Assembly: GCA_934229335.1 (NCBI GenBank)
Contig: CAKQDQ010000135.1
Location: 1-6,114, forward strand
Source: an uncultured Prevotella sp.
Lineage (GTDB): Bacteria; Bacteroidota; Bacteroidia; Bacteroidales; Bacteroidaceae
Direction of reading: 5' to 3'
Length of the DNA stretch: 6,114 bases
The translations under genes and the position numbers were made by a program. Each line of letters starts with the position of its first letter. Within the stretch, counting starts at the first letter, position 1. The notes below the pieces were generated by a model. It was not told the origin of the DNA and ran no database searches. It saw nothing but the letters and a program-made list of their open reading frames with translations. Below are positions 1 through 5,565 of the stretch, piece after piece.

Positions 1-63
1 CCTACAGCCCGCTTAATACGTCAAAAAACGAATAAGTACTATATACTGATTTTCGCTGAATGG

Positions 64-129
64 TTACGTCTTACGTCCAAACATTGGTAATCATAACTTT
101 TAATTCTTCATTTTTAAACTTTTTAATTC
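64..129. repeat. Short direct repeats in the AT-rich region downstream of the phosphatidyltransferase gene
   Basis: TTACGTC occurs twice in tandem at 64-70 and 71-77. AACTTTTAATTC at 95-106 recurs as AACTTTTTAATTC at 117-129, a spacing of 22 bases. The surrounding 1-135 shows no reading frame of note on either strand and no hairpin-plus-U-run terminator. The AT-rich copies resemble the low-complexity spacers common between Bacteroidota genes. Confidence 0.4.
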
Positions 130-135
130 ATTAGT

Positions 136-1122
136 TTATGCTTCAAGTTTCGCAATCATCTTTTTGCAGTATGCCTCATGTCGGTAGTTTATGTAGTTAG
201 TGAGCAACTGCATAGCGATAATCTCAAAGAGGAAGTTCGCTACAGGGATGTCAGCCAAACAGAAGATGAAGAACATACCAGCACGGAAGTTGAAAGTTAG
301 CATGGCGTTAAGTCCCATGAGCGACTTAGAGTATCCATGAAATTCCTCTCTTACCTCAGCAGGCATATTGCCTTCGCTGCCATACTTCTTCTTCAGCAGA
401 GCCATAAACTTCTGAAACTGCGGTGTCTGCTTCTCCTGTTTCTGAGTGTAGCCAACGTAAGATTTCAGAAACGTCTTCCAAATCTTGTTGCCTTCCCAAG
501 GAGTATTGTCGTAAATCTCCTGCTGCTTGGCAGAGTTGTCCAGTTCGCTACCTTTCTCTCCCTTGAGGAAGAAGAGGTGAATCTGAATGTAATAGTCGGC
601 AAGTCGCTGCTGTCCGCCCATTCCCATAAAACCAGAGATGAGAGCCAGTATCAGAACTACGCCTGTCGCTATCATCGTGTTCATCTCAGTGTCGGCAATG
701 CCGAGCCATGAGAACTCTAAATCGTGGTGAACATAGAAGCGGTACACCAGTGCGAGATAGATAGGTACAAACCATACAAATCCTGCCGCACCATCAAGTA
801 TACGTCCCATCTGGCTCTTCTTACCAGTCATACGTGCCAACTGTCCATCGGTGCAGTCGTAGATGTCCGCCCATATAAGGAGCAGTATGGCGATGATATT
901 CATCATCAGTCCGTAAGTGCCTTCGTAGTAATAACTGCCGTGAGCATAGAATATGCAACTGGCGGCACCGATAATCATTGACAGTATAGTAACGGTGTTA
1001 GGGTGAATGTCGAGGCGTGCGAAAAGGCAAGCCCACAGATAACTCAGCGGACGCACAAAGCGATAGTCAAGCCAGTCCTCTGTCTCCGACGACTTGAGAG
1101 TCTTCTTAAATCCTTCAATCAT
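136..1122 (-). CDS. CDP-alcohol phosphatidyltransferase family membrane protein, lacking the fourth motif Asp
   Basis: 328 residues, longer than PgsA/PssA-type enzymes of about 200. Family members move a phospho-alcohol between CMP and a lipid or polyol acceptor in the inner membrane. PNTVTILSMIIG at 41-52 is the usual start of the first membrane helix; other hydrophobic segments lie near 72-87, 112-130, 147-168 and 282-306. The motif D1xxD2GxxAR-x8-GxxxD3xxxD4 is present as D89, D92-G93, A96-R97, G106 and D110, but position 114 is Gly where the last Asp belongs. The codons read cleanly as GRILDGAAGF, so there is no frame problem. A soluble, charged segment at about 186-268 interrupts the membrane region, which is unusual for short bacterial members. 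The gene follows the nucleotidyltransferase after a repeat-rich 145-bp spacer. A CDP-alcohol made by that neighbour is the natural substrate (inference). Acceptor and product are unknown. Confidence 0.85.
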   Translation of the reverse strand: MIEGFKKTLKSSETEDWLDYRFVRPLSYLWACLFARLDIHPNTVTILSMIIGAASCIFYAHGSYYYEGTYGLMMNIIAILLLIWADIYDCTDGQLARMTGKKSQMGRILDGAAGFVWFVPIYLALVYRFYVHHDLEFSWLGIADTEMNTMIATGVVLILALISGFMGMGGQQRLADYYIQIHLFFLKGEKGSELDNSAKQQEIYDNTPWEGNKIWKTFLKSYVGYTQKQEKQTPQFQKFMALLKKKYGSEGNMPAEVREEFHGYSKSLMGLNAMLTFNFRAGMFFIFCLADIPVANFLFEIIAMQLLTNYINYRHEAYCKKMIAKLEA

Positions 1123-1128
1123 TGTTGG

Positions 1129-1257
1129 GGTTGTTTTGTAATTTGTCGTTTAGTTGGGTCGTTAGTCGTTTGGTTGTTTGTGGGATAAATGTATAAAAGT
1201 CACATTAGTTTAATATCCCTAATGTTCCCCAATAACAAAACAACCAAACGACAAATT
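1129..1257. repeat. G/T-rich nested inverted and direct repeats between the nucleotidyltransferase and phosphatidyltransferase genes
   Basis: The 145-bp spacer is G/T-rich on the left side and A/C-rich on the right. GTCGTTTGGTTGTTT at 1165-1179 is perfectly complementary to 1238-1252. AATTTGTCGTTT at 1140-1151 is perfectly complementary to 1246-1257. GGTTGTTTTGT at 1129-1139 is complementary to 1235-1245. These pairings compete for the same right arm. Within the loop are two smaller hairpins: GGGATA (1182-1187) with TATCCC (1214-1219), and ACATTAG (1202-1208) with CTAATGT (1219-1225). On the left side GTCGTTT recurs as a direct repeat at 1145 and 1165. The transcript would fold here between two operon genes, perhaps as an attenuator, a processing site or an intergenic repeat family. 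Confidence 0.65.
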
Positions 1258-1267
1258 CACCAAACAA

Positions 1268-2002
1268 CTAAAATAATTCAGCAGGAATCTTCTGCTTAGC
1301 GTTTTCAAAGTCTTCAACGGTGTCGAGTTCGCATGAGAAGAACTCCGTTACGTTGAGTACGGTGTAAGTATGTCCTTGCGGTATAAGTCTCTCGAAAGCC
1401 AGTTCATAGAATTTGTTTTCGAGATGCTCCTTATTCATCATTGTCTCCAATTCACGATAGAGAGCGGTAGAGTAGTCCTTGCCGATTTTCTCAATGCCCA
1501 GACTCTCTCCTGCAGCATCGGCAGGGTTACAAGTCTTGCTTATTTCCTTTATCGTGCCCTCCTTGTCCGTCACTACCTTCATCTCCTCCTCGCCAAGTTC
1601 GTGCTTGATGAGTGTCAGTATGTTAGCACTACTGTTGTTTACTACCTTAGCCACAATCTGTGGGTCGTACAGCAGGTCACTGTCAAGAAGCAAGAAGTCT
1701 TCTCCGTCAGCCTCAGGGCGTGCCAGCCACAGAGAGTAAATATTGTTGGTAGAGTCATACACGTCATTATGTATAAACTTTACGTTGATAGTGTCGCCAT
1801 AATGCTTCGTCACGAAGTCTTCAATCATTTCGTGCAGATACCCCGTTACAATGACGAAGTCCTTTACGCCACTCTGTATGATAGCGTCCATTGAACGTTG
1901 CAGCAGAGGTCTCTCACCTACGTTAAGCAAACACTTGGGAGTATTAAGTGTCAGCGGGCGAAGGCGTGAAGCCATGCCCGCTGCAAGAATAATAGCCTTC
2001 AT
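1268..2002 (-). CDS. LicC-like nucleotidyltransferase (probable CTP:phospho-alcohol or phosphonate cytidylyltransferase)
   Basis: 244 residues, a single nucleotidyltransferase domain close in length to LicC and PntC enzymes. The N-terminal nucleotide-binding signature AAGMASRLRPLT (7-18) is followed by PKCLL (22-26), with Lys23 as the expected catalytic Lys. NDVYDSTNNIYSL at 79-91 and LLLDSDLLYD at 104-113, with Asp107 and Asp109 as likely metal ligands, resemble the phosphocholine cytidylyltransferase branch more than sugar-phosphate enzymes. CELDTVEDFENAK at 224-236 supplies the C-terminal acidic residues. Such enzymes join CTP to a phosphorylated alcohol or aminoalkylphosphonate, giving a CDP or CMP derivative. 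The gene lies between an aminotransferase and a CDP-alcohol phosphatidyltransferase, so its product probably feeds the latter. The nucleotide and the acceptor are inferred. A CDP-inositol-forming role, as in archaeal IPCT, or a sugar-1-phosphate substrate cannot be excluded. Confidence 0.85.
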   Translation of the reverse strand: MKAIILAAGMASRLRPLTLNTPKCLLNVGERPLLQRSMDAIIQSGVKDFVIVTGYLHEMIEDFVTKHYGDTINVKFIHNDVYDSTNNIYSLWLARPEADGEDFLLLDSDLLYDPQIVAKVVNNSSANILTLIKHELGEEEMKVVTDKEGTIKEISKTCNPADAAGESLGIEKIGKDYSTALYRELETMMNKEHLENKFYELAFERLIPQGHTYTVLNVTEFFSCELDTVEDFENAKQKIPAELF

Positions 2003-2020
2003 TATAATATAATATAATTA
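2003..2020. repeat. Short TATAA tandem repeat in the gap before the nucleotidyltransferase gene
   Basis: TATAATATAATATAATTA is three TATAA units plus a partial one, directly abutting the start codon of the gene at 2002. It fills most of the 33-base gap after the aminotransferase stop. It leaves the start codon in an unstructured AU-rich context with no Shine-Dalgarno. Its short pentamer units could vary in copy number by slippage, which would change leader length and not the reading frame. Confidence 0.5.
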
Positions 2021-2035
2021 GGTGTCAAAATGTCC

Positions 2036-3070
2036 TTAACCGTTATAAGCTTTCTTAATGGTGTCAACCACAACCTTTATCTGCTCAGGCTGTCCGAGAG
2101 TGATACGCAGACAATCCTCCAGACCCTTGTCACCCATAAACTTAATCTTGTAACCAAGGTCAGCCAGTTCCTTCTGCAACTTCTCCTTTATCTCAACAGG
2201 ATATTTTACGAGGATAAAGTTAGCCACGCTCTTGTAAACCTTGAAGCCAGGCAGGTCGCCTAATTCCTTCTTGAACAGTTGACGATCCCATTCCATGTCG
2301 TCAGCAACCTTGCGGTAGTGTTCGTCGCTGTCAAGAGCAGCAAGAGCCACAGCCTCGCTGAAACGGTTGTAGCCAAGATATTTGTTAGCATAGTTCAAGA
2401 AGCCTTCCTGTCCTTTGCCGATAAAACCGAAGCCCATACGCAGTCCTGGCAGACCATAGAACTTAGACAGAGTGCGTGAGATGATGAGGTTGTTGTACTT
2501 CATCACCAGTGGAGCAACGTAAGAAGTGTCGTTTGTAATGAATGAAGCATAAGCCTCGTCAACCAGCACCATGGTGTCAGCCGGTATGTTCTCCATTATC
2601 TTGCCCAGTTCCTCAGAAGAAAGGCAGTTGCCTGTAGGGTTGTTAGGAGAGGCGAGAAGAAGCATACGTGGGTGAATACGGTTAGTGTATTCTATTACCT
2701 CATCAACGTCGTAAGCAAAAGTGTCACCAGTCTCATGGAGAGGATACATCTCAAATGTACCGCCACACTCACCAGCTATGCGGTTGTAGTACCACCAAGA
2801 AAATTCTGGAATCATGATAGTGTTGTTACCACCAGTAGAGAGGTAATAGTGAACAGCATTCTTAAGAATGTCCTCGCCACCATAACCAATAAGCACTTGT
2901 GATTCAGGTACGCCGTATATTTCACTGAGTTTTACGGAAACGACACTCTTCTTGCCTTCATCATAAATACGTGTGTAGAAGCAAAGGGTCTCTGGGTCGA
3001 AGTTCTTTATTGCATCAATAACCTTCTGTGAAGGCTTGAAGTTGAACTCGTTTCTGTCAAGATAAATCAT
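2036..3070 (-). CDS. HisC-like PLP-dependent aminotransferase (or related decarboxylase)
   Basis: 344 residues, the normal size for histidinol-phosphate aminotransferase-like fold-type I PLP enzymes. Visible motifs are LDRNEFNF at 4-11, GGEDIL at 64-69 (the cofactor-phosphate loop), SPNNPTG at 141-147, DEAYASF at 171-177, SRTLSKFYGLPGLRMG at 198-213 with the presumed Schiff-base Lys203 and phosphate-binding Arg211, and LRITLG at 321-326 with the likely substrate-carboxylate Arg322. The fold also includes CobD-type threonine-phosphate decarboxylases, so both transamination and decarboxylation are possible. The neighbours are a LicC-like nucleotidyltransferase 33 bases downstream and a CDP-alcohol phosphatidyltransferase, with no his genes in view. 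I therefore infer a role in making an amino-alcohol phosphate, a phosphonate or another head-group precursor, and histidine synthesis is less likely. The start follows an A-rich leader. The family call is firm; the substrate is unknown. Confidence 0.85.
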   Translation of the reverse strand: MIYLDRNEFNFKPSQKVIDAIKNFDPETLCFYTRIYDEGKKSVVSVKLSEIYGVPESQVLIGYGGEDILKNAVHYYLSTGGNNTIMIPEFSWWYYNRIAGECGGTFEMYPLHETGDTFAYDVDEVIEYTNRIHPRMLLLASPNNPTGNCLSSEELGKIMENIPADTMVLVDEAYASFITNDTSYVAPLVMKYNNLIISRTLSKFYGLPGLRMGFGFIGKGQEGFLNYANKYLGYNRFSEAVALAALDSDEHYRKVADDMEWDRQLFKKELGDLPGFKVYKSVANFILVKYPVEIKEKLQKELADLGYKIKFMGDKGLEDCLRITLGQPEQIKVVVDTIKKAYNG

Positions 3071-3111
3071 TTCTTTCTTTTATAGGTATTTTATTTTTGT
3101 TATTTCTTTTC

Positions 3112-3278
3112 TTAGTGACGATAAAAAATAACTTGGTACAATTTAACGGAATAAATAATAATATATATGGTATTGTCGCCTTGCCATATCTTTTTGGATA
3201 TTTTGAAGCCATTCATCAGTCACAATGCATAACATTCTTCGCTTGGCTCAGGCGTTTCACGGAGTTCTCCTTCTTCAT
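3112..3278 (-). other. Two tiny overlapping reading frames inside the element, possible frameshifted remnant
   Basis: On the minus strand an ATG at 3278 opens a 20-residue frame beginning MKKENSVKRLSQAKN, ending at a TGA at 3218-3216. That stop overlaps by one base (TGATG) an ATG at 3216 that opens a 34-residue frame, which runs through the left inverted repeat to a TAA at 3114-3112. If one base is skipped at the junction, the first frame continues into DEWLQNIQKDMARRQYH, which has protein-like composition. That would fit a decayed coding remnant of a larger element. No family is recognised, and translation of either peptide is unsupported. Confidence 0.2.
3115..3144 (+). repeat. Left terminal inverted repeat of the 225-bp element
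   Basis: 30 bases starting GTGACGATAAAAAATAAC, paired with 3310-3339. The mismatches are single substitutions scattered through the arm with no gap. The homology ends at 3144/3310 on the inner side. Confidence 0.75.
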
Positions 3279-3309
3279 GTCTTCAAACTATCTCAAAAAT
3301 CTATGACAT

Positions 3310-3339
3310 AAATTATACCAATTTATTTTTCATCGTCAC
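3310..3339 (-). repeat. Right terminal inverted repeat of the 225-bp element
   Basis: 30 bases which, read on the minus strand, start GTGACGATGAAAAATAAA. They match the left arm at 27 of 30 positions without gaps. The outer end abuts TTA at 3340-3342, matching the TTA that abuts the left arm. Confidence 0.75.
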
Positions 3340-3356
3340 TTAATCCAATAAGTATG

Positions 3357-3364
3357 CAAAGTTA
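3357..3364 (-). promoter_or_regulatory. Candidate Bacteroidota -7 promoter element TAACTTTG
   Basis: On the minus strand this reads TAACTTTG followed by CAT, an exact match to the TAnnTTTG -7 element used by the primary sigma factor of Bacteroidota. It lies between nudC and the aminotransferase gene and faces the latter. The expected -33 TTTG about 19-21 bases upstream is not evident; that region reads CTCGCTTATT. Transcription would begin near 3350, giving a leader of roughly 280 bases before the start at 3070, most of it taken up by the inverted-repeat element at 3115-3339. If that element arrived later, this may have been the original promoter, once much closer to the gene. Confidence 0.45.
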
Positions 3365-3421
3365 ATACTTTTCTCTTTAATAAGCGAGAGTTTTGTGTTT
3401 TATGTAACAAATAAACTGCAT

Positions 3422-3435
3422 TATAGAACTCTATA
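3422..3435 (-). terminator. Small palindrome directly after nudC, weak terminator candidate
   Basis: TATAGA-AC-TCTATA is a perfect palindrome that starts immediately after the nudC TGA stop. The stem is A/U rich, the two-base loop would have to open to four, and no clear U-run follows on the transcribed strand. It may mark the end of the nudC transcript or be chance. A candidate promoter for the next operon lies some 60 bases further downstream, which fits transcription ending somewhere here. Confidence 0.25.
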
Positions 3436-4251
3436 TCAGAAAGAATGTATAAGTCTGTATGCTATTGAGCCTGGTTGTGGTGTGGCAGGACATTCATCTT
3501 TATGAAACCATGCAGCGTGCTGAATTTCACTCTCTTGTATCTTCAGTTCGCCGCTTTCATAGTCTGCGGTGAATGCTATCATCATCTGTGCTGGGAATGG
3601 CCAACTCTGTGATCCGAAGTATTTGATGTTCTTAACGGTAAGTCCCGTTTCTTCCATTATCTCTCTCTTCACCGCCTGTTCTGCTGTTTCGCCAGCCTCC
3701 ATAAATCCCGCTATGCAGGCGTAGATGTCCTGATTACGTTGGGCGTGGCGTGCCAATAGCATTTCGTCGCCGCGTCTCACGAGTACTATGATGCAAGGCT
3801 CTATGCGAGGAAATATTATTTTGCCGCATTGCTTACATTCCATCGCTGTCTGTGTAGCATGGGGCGTGAGAGGTGCACCGCAACAAGAGCAGAACTTTGT
3901 GTTGCGCAGCCATTCCGTAAGTCCTTTGGCGCGAGAGATGCGTGTTACCGTTTCTTCAGTCTGTTCCGCGTTATATAGGCGGATAGAACGTATAATGTAT
4001 TCCTTTGGCAGAAGTGGTGCAATCTCTTTGCCCTCAGCGTCTTTACGCGGAATACCAAGAGCTGTTATGCGGTATTCTGGCTCGGTGAACAGAATGTCGT
4101 GCGGCATAGTGTTCATGAGGTTAATGATGTCATCTTGTTGCAGTGTGCTGCCGTCTTTACGTAGTACCATGTCTCTGCCAATGAAGGCAAGGTGTAGGTT
4201 CTTATCAGCTGTAATAGTGCCGTAGCTGTCTTTAGTATGTATTTGTAGCAT
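3436..4251 (-). CDS. nudC: NudC, NADH pyrophosphatase / NAD-decapping Nudix hydrolase
   Basis: 271 residues, close to the usual NudC length of about 260. NudC cleaves NADH or NAD+ to NMN(H) and AMP and removes NAD caps from RNA in the cytosol. The sequence shows a zinc ribbon with C121-x2-C124 and C139-x2-C142. It also shows a complete Nudix box: G182, E188, R196-E197, E200-E201, G203 and L204. Next comes SQSWPFPAQ at 214-222, the position of the SQPWPFPxS signature that separates NADH pyrophosphatases from other Nudix enzymes. Two signature positions differ: Ser216 for Pro and Gln222 for the final Ser. The N-terminal 110 residues form the weakly conserved NudC N-domain. The start at 4251 is 5 bases after the plug gene stop, so translation may be coupled. 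There is no Shine-Dalgarno, as is usual in this phylum. Confidence 0.93.
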   Translation of the reverse strand: MLQIHTKDSYGTITADKNLHLAFIGRDMVLRKDGSTLQQDDIINLMNTMPHDILFTEPEYRITALGIPRKDAEGKEIAPLLPKEYIIRSIRLYNAEQTEETVTRISRAKGLTEWLRNTKFCSCCGAPLTPHATQTAMECKQCGKIIFPRIEPCIIVLVRRGDEMLLARHAQRNQDIYACIAGFMEAGETAEQAVKREIMEETGLTVKNIKYFGSQSWPFPAQMMIAFTADYESGELKIQESEIQHAAWFHKDECPATPQPGSIAYRLIHSF

Positions 4252-4256
4252 ATTGT

Positions 4257-5549
4257 TTATTTTACTGTTGCCACTCCCACGAGTCTGTCAGCTCTGTCGT
4301 TAGTGCCTCGGTAGTATATTAGTGCGTTGTATGTATTCTGTGTTTCGTAGAATGAGCCTTCCGTTGGAGGAATAGTAGGAACAGTGCTGTTCGTACCATC
4401 TTCATCATACTCCCCCTCTTTCAGCATGAGATACTGATAAGAGTAGTAACCGTATTTCAAGGGTACTATTCCTTCGTAAACCTTACGGTCATTGTCGTAG
4501 TGCATTTCGTATTGTGGCAAGAAGCGGTCGTTAGTCCAATCACCGTTAACGAAAAGTCGGTGAGGGAGTAGGGGAGACTGTAACGTAAAGTGAACCAGTA
4601 CATATTCTGACGTGACGTCATTCTCAATGTTGTCACTGTTACGTATGTAGAAAGCACCATTTGCCGTTTCATCATATACGTATGACGGACGGTTGTAATC
4701 CGCCCACAGCATAGTGTGCCAGTCCTTACCGTCCCATACGTTGTTCTCCACGTTCATCGAGTTACGGTGAATGTCAAGAATCTCGAATTTGTGGTATTCG
4801 TTACCAGCGTCGAAAATGAGGTCGCGACAGTGTGTCCATTCCATTTCTCGAGGAGACACCCGAGAGGCTTCTGGCAGTGTGCGTGCGTTGTCCCACCGTC
4901 TGTTTTGTAAAACGTACCCCTTTACCTGTCGGCGTACATCGGTGGCGTTAAGTGTCGTGTAATCTACATCCAATTCAATCTGTTGGTGACTGTGTCTTAC
5001 GTCAATGTCGGTGTTAACCGTCATCGCCATGGTAGGTGTAACTTTCGCTTCGTTAACCATAAAGAACACACTTGCGAGCACCTCTCCACCATTGTCGTCA
5101 TCGGTAATATCCAGTCGGTAGTTGCCGCTCATCGTCAGTCGGCATTTGTCGTTCGGAATCTGTAGACGGTAGTGAGTGTAATCCTGCAATGTGTTGATAG
5201 ACTGCTGATAATCATCAATCGTCAGTCCGCTTTCAAATCCTTCTAAGTAGTCACTGGTAAAGACAGCGTCAGACGGTGTAAAGTCTGCTTCCAAGTGTGT
5301 TACCGTGTATGACAGTCGGCAGTACGAATGAGACAGCCAGTCGAAACTGATGTTTACGGGTTCATTGCCGTTAAGCCTAATGATAGGCATATCCTGCCAT
5401 CGCGTTCCTGCCACTACCTGTAGCGATGCTATCTGGTCAGTGTAGACGATGTTGCGCTGAGCACGCAAAAGCCCTGTTCCCCACCTGCCGCTTCCTGTAG
5501 GAAACAGCAAGATGGAGAACAGGGGTATATAATGTAATGTACGAAACAT
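4257..5549 (-). CDS. DUF5103-family protein, putative type IX secretion system plug protein
   Basis: 430 residues from an ATG at 5549. The frame extends upstream to a GTG at 5576, but the ATG is preferred because it gives a clean signal peptide: the hydrophobic run YIPLFSILLF at residues 7-16, with possible cleavage after Ala30 (LLRA/QRN). Family hallmarks in order are PIIRLNG at 55-61, ISFDWL at 67-72, YTVTHLEADFTPSD at 81-94, YLEGF at 101-105, SINTLQDYTHYRLQIPN at 117-133, SGNYRL at 141-146, FDAGNEYHKFE at 246-256 and the closing EGSFYETQNTYNALIYYRG at 397-415. I recognise these as DUF5103. A member of this family in Flavobacterium plugs the SprA channel of the type IX secretion translocon in the outer membrane, so this protein should be periplasmic or outer-membrane associated. 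The full length supports an intact gene. Its T9SS role is known for the family and inferred here, since no other T9SS gene is in the window. The stop lies 5 bases before the nudC start. Confidence 0.88.
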   Translation of the reverse strand: MFRTLHYIPLFSILLFPTGSGRWGTGLLRAQRNIVYTDQIASLQVVAGTRWQDMPIIRLNGNEPVNISFDWLSHSYCRLSYTVTHLEADFTPSDAVFTSDYLEGFESGLTIDDYQQSINTLQDYTHYRLQIPNDKCRLTMSGNYRLDITDDDNGGEVLASVFFMVNEAKVTPTMAMTVNTDIDVRHSHQQIELDVDYTTLNATDVRRQVKGYVLQNRRWDNARTLPEASRVSPREMEWTHCRDLIFDAGNEYHKFEILDIHRNSMNVENNVWDGKDWHTMLWADYNRPSYVYDETANGAFYIRNSDNIENDVTSEYVLVHFTLQSPLLPHRLFVNGDWTNDRFLPQYEMHYDNDRKVYEGIVPLKYGYYSYQYLMLKEGEYDEDGTNSTVPTIPPTEGSFYETQNTYNALIYYRGTNDRADRLVGVATVK

Positions 5550-5565
5550 TGAAATCGTTTTAAGC

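Larger units (their letters stand above)
3115..3339. mobile_element. 225-bp MITE-like element with 30-bp terminal inverted repeats
   Basis: Bases 3115-3144 and 3310-3339 are inverted repeats of each other at 27 of 30 positions. Both ends begin GTGACGAT when read inward, apart from one substitution. Outside the repeats the match stops at once, and the trinucleotide TTA flanks both sides (3112-3114 and 3340-3342), as a 3-bp target duplication would. The 165-bp interior is too short for a transposase. It is AT-rich next to the left repeat and of more even composition in the middle. This is the layout of a non-autonomous MITE or an internally deleted insertion sequence. I do not recognise the parent family. 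A conserved RNA structural element is the alternative, but a 30-bp stem around a 165-base loop together with flanking TTA fits a transposable element better. Confidence 0.6.
3071..3435. other. 365-bp intergenic region between nudC and the aminotransferase gene
   Basis: From right to left this holds the small palindrome after nudC, a short spacer, the TAACTTTG promoter candidate, the 225-bp inverted-repeat element, and a strongly pyrimidine-rich stretch on the plus strand at 3071-3113. In the mRNA that stretch is an A/G-rich leader (AAAAGAAAGAA just before the start codon). Unstructured A-rich leaders of this kind are usual ahead of Bacteroidota genes without a Shine-Dalgarno. A plus-strand frame at 3097-3306 spans the element but resembles no protein and is not called. 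No tRNA or recognised riboswitch is seen. Confidence 0.6.

Noticed and set aside
77..87. CCAA-ACA-TTGG mini-palindrome as a terminator after the phosphatidyltransferase gene
   Set aside because: The stem is only 4 bp, with no U-run downstream on the transcribed strand.
337..711. Plus-strand frames of 60-174 residues opposite the genes (for example 337-711, 1370-1894, 3788-4225)
   Set aside because: Each lies antisense to a gene with strong family motifs, has low-quality composition and lacks recognisable domains. They are shadows of the coding strand.
136..2002. Naming the left operon an inositol-lipid cluster
   Set aside because: A nucleotidyltransferase plus a CDP-alcohol phosphatidyltransferase is compatible with it, but no inositol-phosphate synthase or inositol-specific feature is in the window.
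2001..2028. TTGACA and TATAAT on the minus strand with a 16-base spacer just before the nucleotidyltransferase gene
   Set aside because: The -10-like hexamer overlaps the ATG at 2002, so transcription would start inside the gene. Bacteroidota primary promoters use TTTG/TAnnTTTG boxes. The match comes from the TATAA tandem repeat.
2036..3070. Assigning the aminotransferase as hisC of histidine biosynthesis
   Set aside because: The motifs fit the HisC fold, but no other his gene is nearby and the neighbours form a CDP-alcohol pathway. The symbol would overstate the evidence.
3097..3306. Plus-strand 69-residue frame in the intergenic region
   Set aside because: It runs through the left inverted repeat and the element interior, has no recognisable motif, and opposes all genes in the window.
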